A stretch of DNA of 19,949 nt from JANWXR01 sp964608265 (GTDB lineage Bacteria > Chloroflexota > Anaerolineae > Anaerolineales > UBA6663). A program made the position numbers and the translations under genes. Each line of letters begins with the position of its first letter. Position 1 is the stretch's first letter. Of this stretch, positions 1 through 7,599 are shown in pieces. The stretch lies in contig CAZSNP010000075.1 of NCBI GenBank assembly GCA_964608265.1, positions 1 through 19,949 on the forward strand. Reading direction: 5' to 3'. The notes under the pieces were generated by a model. The model was not told where the DNA came from. It was given only the letters and a program-made list of their open reading frames with translations, and ran no database searches.

Positions 1-27
1 GCCCGCCAGGGCCAGTGTTCCGTTCAT
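1..27 (-). CDS. Possible 5' end of a gene running off the left edge
   Basis: The minus strand has an ATG at 27 followed by an open frame to the window edge, reading MNGTLALAG. The composition is protein-like and the gene would continue in the same direction as the galactosidase upstream of it. No convincing Shine-Dalgarno sequence precedes the ATG, and the palindromic repeat at 39-115 lies immediately upstream. Nine residues are too few to assign a family, and the reading could be chance. Confidence 0.35.
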
Positions 28-38
28 CGCTTTGCTTT

Positions 39-115
39 GTCATTCCGAGCCGCGCACTTTGCGGCGAGGAATCTCTACCTTGGAAGTAGAGACTCCTCGC
101 TTCGCTCGGAGTGAC
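39..115. repeat. Dispersed palindromic repeat, possible terminator
   Basis: This is a nested inverted repeat. The outer arms 39-50 and 104-115 match at 11 of 12 positions, and the inner arms 64-78 and 86-100 match at 14 of 15. It begins 3 nt past the galactosidase stop codon, so on the minus strand it would form a strong hairpin just downstream of that gene, but no run of T follows. Translated on the minus strand it gives the HSERSEES peptide that recurs in spurious database ORFs, which marks it as a widely dispersed intergenic repeat (recalled, not searched). Confidence 0.8.
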
Positions 116-118
116 AGA

Positions 119-2137
119 TTAGTGGTAATGCGTAACGACCACATCGCGGCCCGGCACGGTGACGGCCCGGCCCTGCGTGGTCGCGCTCAATGGCGCGTCG
201 GTGAAGTTCATCAGCACCAGCGAGGTGCCGCGCAGCGCGGCGATGAGGCCGGGCGGCAACTCGGCCAGCCGCACCACGTTTACGCGCTGGATGCGGTGCT
301 GAATGATGGCCATCGCCTGCTCCACGGTCGGCAGCCAGCCGACGTACCACGCGCGCCCCTTGCCAATCGCATTCGACGTCATCGCCGCCTTGCCCGCATA
401 CGGCCCGTCAAGGTAGGTCGCCATCACGCGCGCGCCCTCCGCCTCCGGTGGTGTGACCAGCGCCTCGATCCACGTATTCGCGGTGCCGCTCAGCCCCGGC
501 ACGCTCGATTCGAGCTGATAGCCGATGCCCGCCGGCAGCGCGCCCCAATCGGCCACCGTGGCCTGCACCAGCTCGCGGAAGACGCCGGGCAGCGGCTGAT
601 GGGTCACCGTGTTGCTCATGGTTTTGAATCCCGAGCGCACCCCCATCACGAGCGCCCCACCCTTACGCACAAAATCCCTGAGCCGATTGGCGAGAGCGGC
701 GTCGCCGAGGTGGGCGGACGGGGTGATGAGCAACTTGTAACCGGTGAGCGGGGAATCCGGCGCGATGACGTCAACGGGGACGCCTAGGCGTTGCAACGCG
801 CGAAAGTAAACGAAGAGGTGGCGCAGGTAGGTGAAGGCCGGCGTGTGCGGTTGCAATCCCAGCGCCCAGAGATCGTCGTAGTTCCATAGCAGCGCCACCT
901 CGGCGCGCGGCGGCTCGGTCGTCAACCCGTCGAGCGAAGTGTGCTCGGCCCACAGGCGCTGTTGATCGAAGTAACCGACGTCGGGCGAGCCGTCGTGGCG
1001 CTGCAGGCCGGAGTGATACTGCTCCTGCGCGTACCGGGCGGCGCGCTCGCGGAAGTACACAATTGCATCGGCGCCCGAGGCCGCCGCGTGCCACGCCCAT
1101 AGCCTCGGCGTGCCGGGGCGGATGAGATGGTTGACCGCGCCCCAGTTGATGTGGCCCGCGCCCTGCTCCATGACCCAGAACGGTTTGCCGTGCGACGCTT
1201 CGCGCCGCAGCCCGCGCGTCAGGGCGTGCGCAAAGCCCGTCACCATCGGGTCACCCACATCCCACGCGTAGTCGGCCTCCGGCTTGTCCGGCCCGTACAG
1301 CATCTCGCGCCAGCGGTAGAGGTTGCCGGTCGGGTACGAGTCCCACGTCACAAAATCCAGCGGCCCGGCCAGATCGAAATAGTTCAAATGGACGTACAGC
1401 CCCATGAAGTTATGCGTCACAAACTGATGACTGCTGATGGATGACTTGAGAAGGTCTACTTGCAACCTCTCATAGTCCACCACTGCATCCGAGGAGAAGC
1501 GATAGTAGTCGAGCACGTGGCTGGGGTTGGGCGTGGCGAGGCCGAGGATGGGCGCGCCGACCTGCGACCAGTCATCGAACTCAGCGGACCAGAATACCGT
1601 GCCCCACGCCTCGTTCACCGCCTTGAGGCTGTGGTAGCGCTTCTCCAGCCAAGTGCGGAAGTGTTCCTCACACACTGGGCAGTAACAGCGCGCGGTGCTG
1701 CCCCCGCCGAACTCGTTATCAATCTGCCACCCGATCACGGACGGATGCTGGCCGTAGCGGTCGGCCATCGCTTTGACGATGCGCTGCGTGTGCGTGCGAT
1801 ACGCCGGGTTGTTCGGGCAGTAATGCCGCCGGCCGCCGATGTTGCGCCGCCGCCCCTGCTCATCCACCGGCAGTGTGCTCGGATAGTTCTTCGACAGCCA
1901 GACGGGCGGCGCGGCGGTCGGCGTGCCCAGCACGATTTGAAATCCCTCGCGCGCGAACAGTTCCACCGCGCGGTCGAGCCAGCCGAAGTCGAAGCGCGCC
2001 TCCTCCGGCTCCATCCGGCTCCACGCAAACTCGGCCATGCGCACGATGCTGATGCCAATCGCATTCAGCCAGCGCGCATCCTCGGCCCAGCGCGCTTCGG
2101 GCCAATGCTCGGGGTAGTAGCAAACGCCGAATCTCAT
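119..2137 (-). CDS. GH42 beta-galactosidase
   Basis: This 672-residue protein hydrolyses terminal beta-D-galactosides and lacks a signal peptide, so it should act in the cytoplasm on imported sugars. The N-terminal TIM barrel (about 1-390) carries the GH42 acid/base Glu142 in IDNEFG and the nucleophile Glu324 in FWVMEQG. Cys107, Cys151, Cys153 and Cys156 form the zinc-type cysteine cluster of many GH42 enzymes. A Rossmann-like trimerisation domain (about 400-610) and a short C-terminal beta domain follow, and the length is normal for GH42. It is the last gene of the sugar cluster, 67 nt after the kinase. The ATG gives the typical MRFGVCYYPEHW start, but no clear Shine-Dalgarno sequence precedes it; a palindrome fills the spacer. 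The family is certain, the natural substrate is not. Confidence 0.95.
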   Translation of the reverse strand: MRFGVCYYPEHWPEARWAEDARWLNAIGISIVRMAEFAWSRMEPEEARFDFGWLDRAVELFAREGFQIVLGTPTAAPPVWLSKNYPSTLPVDEQGRRRNIGGRRHYCPNNPAYRTHTQRIVKAMADRYGQHPSVIGWQIDNEFGGGSTARCYCPVCEEHFRTWLEKRYHSLKAVNEAWGTVFWSAEFDDWSQVGAPILGLATPNPSHVLDYYRFSSDAVVDYERLQVDLLKSSISSHQFVTHNFMGLYVHLNYFDLAGPLDFVTWDSYPTGNLYRWREMLYGPDKPEADYAWDVGDPMVTGFAHALTRGLRREASHGKPFWVMEQGAGHINWGAVNHLIRPGTPRLWAWHAAASGADAIVYFRERAARYAQEQYHSGLQRHDGSPDVGYFDQQRLWAEHTSLDGLTTEPPRAEVALLWNYDDLWALGLQPHTPAFTYLRHLFVYFRALQRLGVPVDVIAPDSPLTGYKLLITPSAHLGDAALANRLRDFVRKGGALVMGVRSGFKTMSNTVTHQPLPGVFRELVQATVADWGALPAGIGYQLESSVPGLSGTANTWIEALVTPPEAEGARVMATYLDGPYAGKAAMTSNAIGKGRAWYVGWLPTVEQAMAIIQHRIQRVNVVRLAELPPGLIAALRGTSLVLMNFTDAPLSATTQGRAVTVPGRDVVVTHYH

Positions 2138-2150
2138 GGCGGTACTTCGT

Positions 2151-2204
2151 CACAGAGCCACGGAGACACAGAGCATGATTCTCCGTGGCTCCGTGTCGCT
2201 GTGG
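2151..2204. repeat. Palindromic repeat between kinase and galactosidase
   Basis: Arms at 2155-2166 (GAGCCACGGAGA) and 2180-2191 are perfectly complementary over 12 bp around a 13-nt loop. Degenerate CACAGAG and ACGGAG units continue on both sides. The element fills most of the 67-nt gap between the kinase stop and the galactosidase start. It may be a dispersed repeat, an mRNA-stabilising hairpin or a weak terminator within the operon. No T-run follows on the minus strand. Confidence 0.75.
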
Positions 2205-3689
2205 CTAATTGGCGGCCCAGGATTTCACGGTGGAGATCGCCCGCTGCCAGGCCGCGTAGCCTTCGTCGCGCTGGTCGGCGGAAAGGCGCGGCTCGAAGAC
2301 GGTCCGCTCGCCGGGCAGCGGCGGCAAGTCGGCCTCGCTCCTCCAAAAACCCGCGCCGAGGCCGGCCAGCAACGCCGCCGCGCGCGCCGTCGTCTGCGCA
2401 AACGTCGGGCGGATGATGGGCAAGCCGAGCCAATCGGCCTGTAGCTCGCAGGCCACATCGCTGCTCGACAATCCGCCGCCGACCTTGAGTTGCGCGACTT
2501 GCACCCCGGCCTTGGCCTGCATCTCCTCGAGGATGGCCCGCATCTGAAAACCAATCGAGTCGAGGAAGGCGCGGGCGATGTGGGCGCGGCTGTGGCCGAG
2601 CGTCAGACCAAAAAGCGAGCCGCGCGCCTCGCGGAAATTGTACGGCACGTTGAGGCCGGTGAAGGCCGGCACAAAGACCAGGCCGCCCGCATCGCGCACC
2701 GAGTCGGCCAGCTCGCCGAGCTCCTCATCACGATCGAACAGCCGCGCGCTCTCGCGCAGCCAGCGCACCGCCGCGCCCGTCACCGTTGTATCGGCCTCGA
2801 GGCAGAAGGTGGGGCGACCGTCGAGCAGCCAGGCCAGATACACCTTGATCGTGTCCAGCGCCGGGGCCGAGTCGCCGAGACAGACGTTGACGTAGGTCGC
2901 CGTGCCGTGCGTACACTCGGCATCGCCGGCGTGGCGACAATCGTAGCCGAACAGCGCGCCCTGTTGATCGGCGATCATCGCGCGCACGGGCACGGCGGTC
3001 GAGTCGAGATGGAGGACACCGAAATCGGCGACGGTGCCGTTGACGTGGGGCAGCGCGGCGCGCGGCACGCCGACGTAATCGAGCCACTCGGGCCAGTAAT
3101 CGCGCGCGCGAAAGTCGTATAGACACATGCTCTGCGCGAGTGAGACATCGGCCTGATGGCCGGCGGCCTGACCGAGGGCGTTGAGCACCCACAGCGCGGA
3201 GAGCCCGACGCGCAACGTGCCGGCGCGCGCCGCCTCGGCCACGGCGCCGTCGTTCTCCATTCGCCACTTGAGGTGGAGCGCGGCGCTGTACGGGCCGGGC
3301 CAATAACCGAGGCGGTGGCGGGCTTCGGCGGCGTGCGGCCAGCGGTGGAGTTGGTCTTCGAGGGCCTGCGTGCGCAGGTCTTGCCAGGTGATGGCGTTGG
3401 CCAGGGGCCTGCCGGTGCGCGCCTCCCACACGAAGTCGGTGTCGCGCTGCGAGGTGAGGCCGCAGGCGGCGATATCGGCCGGGCGGCACTGCGCGTGTTG
3501 CAACGCCTCGACGATGGCCTCGCGCACCCCGGCCGCCAGGGCGAGCGGGTCCTGCTCCACCCAATCGGGACGCGGATAGAAACGTTCGAGCTTGCGGTAG
3601 CCGTAGCCGCGCACCGCGCCGTCGCGGTCGAGGATCAGCGCGCGGCTGCCGCTGGTGCCCTGGTCAATGCCGAGGAGGAAGTCAGGCAT
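2205..3689 (-). CDS. FGGY carbohydrate kinase, glycerol-kinase-like
   Basis: This 494-residue protein is an ATP-dependent sugar or polyol kinase whose closest recognisable match is glycerol kinase. The phosphate-binding start GIDQGTSGSRAL (7-18), the substrate loop SQRDT (80-84), GPYS (132-135), the catalytic-base region ADQQGALFG (Asp241), the adenosine motif PAFTGLNVPY (341-350) and VGGGLSSSDV (403-412) all fall in glycerol-kinase order. Glycerol kinase normally has Arg-Glu in the substrate loop; here it is Arg82-Asp83, so the true substrate may differ. It sits between the HAD phosphatase and GH42 genes on the same strand. The ATG is preceded by a repeat rather than a Shine-Dalgarno sequence. 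Another polyol or sugar kinase of this superfamily cannot be excluded. Confidence 0.9.
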   Translation of the reverse strand: MPDFLLGIDQGTSGSRALILDRDGAVRGYGYRKLERFYPRPDWVEQDPLALAAGVREAIVEALQHAQCRPADIAACGLTSQRDTDFVWEARTGRPLANAITWQDLRTQALEDQLHRWPHAAEARHRLGYWPGPYSAALHLKWRMENDGAVAEAARAGTLRVGLSALWVLNALGQAAGHQADVSLAQSMCLYDFRARDYWPEWLDYVGVPRAALPHVNGTVADFGVLHLDSTAVPVRAMIADQQGALFGYDCRHAGDAECTHGTATYVNVCLGDSAPALDTIKVYLAWLLDGRPTFCLEADTTVTGAAVRWLRESARLFDRDEELGELADSVRDAGGLVFVPAFTGLNVPYNFREARGSLFGLTLGHSRAHIARAFLDSIGFQMRAILEEMQAKAGVQVAQLKVGGGLSSSDVACELQADWLGLPIIRPTFAQTTARAAALLAGLGAGFWRSEADLPPLPGERTVFEPRLSADQRDEGYAAWQRAISTVKSWAAN

Positions 3690-3694
3690 GGAGT

Positions 3695-3795
3695 GCGTGA
3701 AACGTGATGCGTGAAACGTGAAACTTAGTCATTACACGATCCTGGCAGATGACCGAGCCTGCCCATGACCATGAATCACGTTTTACGTTTCACGC
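3695..3795. repeat. Tandem and inverted GCGTGAAACGTGA repeat
   Basis: GCGTGAAACGTGA occurs twice in tandem (3695-3707 and 3709-3721), and an inverted copy ACGTTTCACGC lies at 3785-3795, overlapping the last codons of the HAD gene. An 11-bp perfect stem can form across the 93-nt spacer between the HAD stop and the kinase start. The tandem part ends 5 nt before the kinase ATG, where a ribosome-binding site would be expected. It looks like a dispersed intergenic repeat. Confidence 0.75.
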
Positions 3796-4574
3796 GGGAT
3801 AAGATCGCCGAGTCGTCCAATGACGTAAGTTGGTTGAACGGAAGAGGCTGCGAGCATGGCCTCGGTCGTTGCGCCGGTGAGGGCCAGCGCGGCGGACATG
3901 CCGGCGTCGAGGCCCATCTGCACATCGGTCTCCAGCCGGTCACCCGTCATCACGCACTCCGACGCCGGCAATTTTACAAGATCGAGCACGGCCTCGATCG
4001 TATGGCGCGACGGCTTGCCGACGATGGCTTCGCACTTTGTATTCGTGCAGGCCTCGATGGCGGCGATGATGGCGGCCGCATCCGGCTCGCCGCCGCCGGG
4101 CACCGGGCAGTAGCGGTCGCCGTTGGTGGCGAAGAAGCGGGCCCCGGCGCGAATCGCGTCGAAGGCGATCTGCAATTTGCGATAGACAAAGGTGCGGTCG
4201 AAGCTGGCGATGACGGCCGACACGCCTTCGGCGTCGGCGGCTAAGTCAAAACCCGCCGCGCGCAAGTCTTCCATCAGCGGTTGCTCGCCGACGACGAACA
4301 ACCGCGCCCCCGGCAGGTGGGTTCGCAGAAAGTTCACCATCACCAGCGACGAGTTCAGGATGTCGTCCACCGGCGTGGGCAGGCCGAGCCGGGTCAGCTT
4401 CCTCGCATACGCCTCGCGCGTGTGGGTGGGATTGTTCGAGAGGAAGATCGTCCGCCGGCCCAACTCCCGCAGCCGGGTGATGGTCGCGCCCGCCGTCGGC
4501 AGCAGCGCCTCGCCGAGATACACCGTGCCGTCGAGGTCAAAGATATAGGCGTTGTACAAGCGGGTGGGAGTCAT
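3783..4574 (-). CDS. HAD-IIA (NagD-like) phosphatase
   Basis: From the ATG at 4574 this is a 263-residue cytoplasmic HAD phosphatase of the NagD / phosphoglycolate / glycerol-phosphate phosphatase group. The catalytic motifs are motif I DLDGTVYLG (Asp13 nucleophile, Asp15 acid/base), motif II Ser46 in LSNN, motif III Lys187 in GKPS, and motif IV GDRLETD (Asp212, Asp217). A C2-type cap lies between about residues 75 and 185. An ATG 20 codons upstream would translate the intergenic repeat and add non-conserved residues, so the shorter start is preferred; neither has a good Shine-Dalgarno sequence. Its place between transporter and kinase suggests it removes or balances a sugar or polyol phosphate. 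NagD-group enzymes are promiscuous, so the substrate is unknown. Confidence 0.9.
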   Translation of the reverse strand: MTPTRLYNAYIFDLDGTVYLGEALLPTAGATITRLRELGRRTIFLSNNPTHTREAYARKLTRLGLPTPVDDILNSSLVMVNFLRTHLPGARLFVVGEQPLMEDLRAAGFDLAADAEGVSAVIASFDRTFVYRKLQIAFDAIRAGARFFATNGDRYCPVPGGGEPDAAAIIAAIEACTNTKCEAIVGKPSRHTIEAVLDLVKLPASECVMTGDRLETDVQMGLDAGMSAALALTGATTEAMLAASSVQPTYVIGRLGDLIPRET

Positions 4575-4588
4575 GCAGGATGCAGGGA

Positions 4589-4658
4589 TGACAGGGTGAG
4601 TGGGTGACAGGGTGAAAAGGTGATTGCCTGTCACCGCTTCAACTTTTCACCCTGTCAC
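4589..4658. repeat. Long perfect inverted repeat with tandem units
   Basis: Arms 4604-4619 (GTGACAGGGTGAAAAG) and 4643-4658 are perfectly complementary over 16 bp, and the loop contains a further GGTGA/TCACC pair. A direct repeat TGACAGGGTGA lies at 4589-4599 and 4605-4615. The element fills the spacer between the permease stop (4684) and the HAD start (4574). On the minus strand it follows the permease gene, so it could act as a hairpin separating transporter genes from enzyme genes. Its unit structure resembles a dispersed CCTGTCACCC repeat known from related genomes (recalled, not searched). Confidence 0.8.
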
Positions 4659-4683
4659 TTTGTCGTTGTCCTCAGCCCCAGGG

Positions 4684-5898
4684 TCAGCCCTTAACTCCGC
4701 TGCTCGTCACGCTCTCGATATAGAAGCGTTGCGCGAAGAGGAAGACGATAAGCGGTGGCAGCACCGAGATGGCCGCGCCGGCCAGGATGAGGTTCGGGGC
4801 CTCGGTGGCGCGGCCGCGCAGGATGCTGAGCGAGAGCGTGAGCACGTGGTTGGCCTCGTTGCCGGTGTTGATGATGACCAGCGGCCAGACAAAGCTGTTC
4901 CACGCATACAGAAAGGTGAAGGTGGCCTGCGTGGCGATGGCGGGCACGCTGGCCGGGATGAAGATGCGCCGCAGGATTTCAAGCCGGGAGGCCCCGTCGA
5001 TCAGCGCCGCCTCCTCGAGTTCTTTGGGGATGGTGATGAAGAATTGGCGCATGAGGAAGGTGCCGTAGGCGGTGAAGATCCACGGCAGCACCAGCGCCGC
5101 CAGGTGATCCACCCAGCCAATCGTGACCATTAGTCGGTAGAGCGGGATGATGAGCACGACGAACGGGATCATGATTGTGCCGAGGTAGACAAGGAACAGG
5201 CTATCGCGGCCCGGGAAGCGCAGACGCGCAAACGCATACCCGCCGAGGATCGAAGTCACCAGTTGCCCGGTGACAACCAGCAGCGTGACGAGAATCGTGT
5301 TGGTCAGGCTGCGATCCAGCCCGCCGAGTTCGGTTACGCGCTGGAAGTTCTCGGGGTGCCAGGTGATGTTGGCGATCTGCGTCGCGTTGGCCGTGTCGGC
5401 GATGACGGGCTCGGCCTGCGGGTTGGCCGGATCAACGAAGCGGCCCAGCGCGCGCTGTTCGAGCTGCACCACCTCGAGCTGCCGGCCGTTCGCCTCGATC
5501 ACCCACAGCTTTTTCTCTTCGCCGTTGACCGTCGTCGTCTTCTGCTTGAGCGCGCCGCCCGCCGGGTCCACATCGCGCAACGAGCGTTCGAAGGTCTGGC
5601 TGAGGTTGGCCGGCTCGGCGTACACGCCCACGCGCGCGTCGTTGCCGGCCAGCGCCAGCTGGCGCGTCTGCCCCTCCACGGTGACGTCGTACAGCGGCAG
5701 CGGCTCGTCGAAGCCCTCCACCGTGGCGACCTGCGCGTCGCGCGGCAGCAGGCGCGGCGGGTAGTTGTAGGTATCCTGCGGCGTCTTCAGGGCCGTCGTC
5801 AACATCACGATGAAGGGGAAGATCATGACGATGCCGAAGGCCGTCAGCACCGCATACACCAGCGTGTTCTGCAGGAGTTTGGTGACTTGATAGGACAT
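4684..5898 (-). CDS. Sugar ABC transporter permease, MalG-like, enlarged
   Basis: This is the inner-membrane permease of a carbohydrate-uptake-1 type ABC importer. At 404 residues it is about 120 longer than the usual 270-290. Membrane segment 1 is at about 12-36 and the others lie between about 200 and 392. The EAA loop that docks the ATPase is clear at about 293-318 (KELEEAALIDGASRLEILRR). The extra length is one hydrophilic, probably extracytoplasmic block at about 55-180, between segment 1 and HPENFQRV, where the canonical family resumes. The block seems to hold two related beta-rich units ending in EPAN and DPAN. The gene starts 6 nt after its partner permease, with its AAGGA Shine-Dalgarno inside the partner's last codons, indicating translational coupling. 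The family is certain; the loop's function is unknown. Confidence 0.93.
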   Translation of the reverse strand: MSYQVTKLLQNTLVYAVLTAFGIVMIFPFIVMLTTALKTPQDTYNYPPRLLPRDAQVATVEGFDEPLPLYDVTVEGQTRQLALAGNDARVGVYAEPANLSQTFERSLRDVDPAGGALKQKTTTVNGEEKKLWVIEANGRQLEVVQLEQRALGRFVDPANPQAEPVIADTANATQIANITWHPENFQRVTELGGLDRSLTNTILVTLLVVTGQLVTSILGGYAFARLRFPGRDSLFLVYLGTIMIPFVVLIIPLYRLMVTIGWVDHLAALVLPWIFTAYGTFLMRQFFITIPKELEEAALIDGASRLEILRRIFIPASVPAIATQATFTFLYAWNSFVWPLVIINTGNEANHVLTLSLSILRGRATEAPNLILAGAAISVLPPLIVFLFAQRFYIESVTSSGVKG

Positions 5899-5904
5899 GG
5901 CGCA

Positions 5905-7578
5905 CTATCCTTCGTACAGGCTGGATTGGCGGTTGCGCTGGAACTGCACCAGGGTGAAGGCGAAGATCACGGCGAACAACACCCAGGCCACCGCCGAGGC
6001 AAAGCCGAAATCGAATTGATTGAAGCCTTCCTGATAGAGATACAACACCAACGTCAACGTCGCATCCGACGGCGCGCCGGGCGGGTTGGTGAGGATGTAG
6101 ACCTGCTCAAAGACCTGCAGCGCGGCGATCGTCGTCGTGCTCACCACGAAAAACGTCGTCGGCGCGAGCAGCGGCAGGGTGATGCTGAAGAACTTCGAGA
6201 GCGTGCCCGCGCCATCCACCGTGGCGGCCTCGTACAACTCGCCGGGCACGTTTTGCAGGCCGGCCAGGAAGAGCACGCTGTTGAAGCCCGTCGTCTGCCA
6301 CACCGCCATCAGCACCACCGCCAGCAGCGCGGTGTTCGGCTCGTTGAGCCATTGAATGCGCGGGTCGTTCGCCGCCAGGCCGAGCGCACTGCCCGCCTGC
6401 GTGAGGAGGGTGATGAAATAGTTGATCCAGCCGGTCGTGCTGTCGTACATCCACCGCCAGACCAGCGCGATGCCGACGACGGCGGCGATGCTGGGGATGA
6501 AATAGATGGCGCGGTAGAAGGCCATGCCCGGCAGCTTGCTGTTGAGGATGGTGGCGAGGATGAGCGCCGGGATGACGCTGAGCGGCACGGCCAGCGCCAC
6601 GAAGGTCAGCGTGTTGCGCAATGCGATCCAGAAGCGCGGGGCCTGCGCGGCCACCAGCCAGGTCTGCCCACCGAGGTTGAGGCGGAAGGACTCGGTGTAC
6701 TGCGAGACATCCACCACCTCGCGCGCCGGTTGGTCGGGGCCGGTGAGCGGCTTGAGGGTGACGTTGAAGACGCGCGCGTAGTTGTCGAGGCCGACGAAGA
6801 TGTCGCGCTCCGCGCCGCGCGTCGTGGTGGTGCTGATGTAGAGCGACAGCAGCAACGGGCCGGCGAAGAAAATCAAGAAGCCAAGCAGGTTGGGCGAGAG
6901 GAAGACGTAGCCGTTGACGAGTTCCTCCTGCATGTGGCTGGCGTTGAGTTCTTCGGCGGTGGCGCGGCTCCACGCCAGGCCGAGCACGATACCGCTGACG
7001 ACGGCGGCCGCCAGCACAGCGATGGTCAGCGGTTGCGCCGCGAGTTGCCCCGCCAGCCAGACGAGGCCGGAGATTGAATCGATGAAATAGAAGAATACCA
7101 GCAGACCGGCCAGCATCACCCAGCGGCCCAACTCGCGCGGCGCGCGTTCACGCGCCGTGCCCTCGAACCTGTCGGCCGAGGCGCTGATGAGATAGCCGAG
7201 GAGCACAATCCCCAACCCCGGCAGCCCGCGCCCAAACGTGTTCGCCAGCGCATCCAGCCCGAGGTAGACGCCGAGCCAGTGCAACGAGACCAGCACAGCC
7301 AAGACAATGAAAAGATAATTGACGAGGATAGCGACGACGCGGCCCACTGGCCGGCGTTGCGACAGTTGCCAGGCGGCATACAGGCTGGCCGCCGCGCCGA
7401 GGCCAAGCAGGGCCGCCGCGCCGTAGCGCAACACCGCCGGTTGATCCGCGAGGGCCGTCGTCGCAAAGTAGGCCGCCGCGGCCAGCGCAATCCCCAGGAC
7501 CGCATGCCAGGCCATGATCAGCCACAGCCAACTGCGGGTCGGGGAATTGAGCGTCATCGAGAGGGGTGGAGTGGTCAT
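5905..7578 (-). CDS. Sugar ABC transporter permease, MalF-like, with N-terminal membrane extension
   Basis: This is the partner permease of the importer, 557 residues from the ATG at 7578. The canonical MalF-type part begins at about 222 (GYVFLSPNLLGF) and includes the EAA loop at about 444-471 (PGELYEAATVDGAGTLSKFF). Upstream lies a roughly 215-residue extension with about six further hydrophobic segments (near 17-41, 53-71, 80-103, 118-133, 152-176 and 183-203). A loop of about 45 residues between DNYARVF and FWIALRNT is also longer than usual. GAGAGG, 7 nt before the ATG, supports this start over an in-frame TTG 15 nt upstream. The usual length is about 290-320, although E. coli MalF is also long (514 residues). 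Substrate unknown. Confidence 0.93.
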   Translation of the reverse strand: MTTPPLSMTLNSPTRSWLWLIMAWHAVLGIALAAAAYFATTALADQPAVLRYGAAALLGLGAAASLYAAWQLSQRRPVGRVVAILVNYLFIVLAVLVSLHWLGVYLGLDALANTFGRGLPGLGIVLLGYLISASADRFEGTARERAPRELGRWVMLAGLLVFFYFIDSISGLVWLAGQLAAQPLTIAVLAAAVVSGIVLGLAWSRATAEELNASHMQEELVNGYVFLSPNLLGFLIFFAGPLLLSLYISTTTTRGAERDIFVGLDNYARVFNVTLKPLTGPDQPAREVVDVSQYTESFRLNLGGQTWLVAAQAPRFWIALRNTLTFVALAVPLSVIPALILATILNSKLPGMAFYRAIYFIPSIAAVVGIALVWRWMYDSTTGWINYFITLLTQAGSALGLAANDPRIQWLNEPNTALLAVVLMAVWQTTGFNSVLFLAGLQNVPGELYEAATVDGAGTLSKFFSITLPLLAPTTFFVVSTTTIAALQVFEQVYILTNPPGAPSDATLTLVLYLYQEGFNQFDFGFASAVAWVLFAVIFAFTLVQFQRNRQSSLYEG

Positions 7579-7599
7579 GGGCGTGCCTCTCAAAACAGC

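Noticed and set aside
32..787. Plus-strand frame of 251 codons at the left end
   Set aside because: It starts inside a palindromic repeat and is antisense to the GH42 C-terminal region; it has no recognisable domain.
4589..4658. Short repeated units that could suggest a small CRISPR array
   Set aside because: The units are adjacent, only two direct copies exist, there are no unique spacers of constant length and no cas genes are present.
5263..7077. Long plus-strand open frame of 604 codons opposite the permease genes
   Set aside because: It lies entirely antisense to two well-supported permease genes, is very rich in Arg, His, Glu and Gly, and shows no family motif; it is a GC-bias shadow.
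7579..7593. TTG start 15 nt upstream for the MalF-like permease
   Set aside because: The GAGAGG ribosome-binding site lies between the TTG and the ATG at 7578, so it can serve only the ATG.
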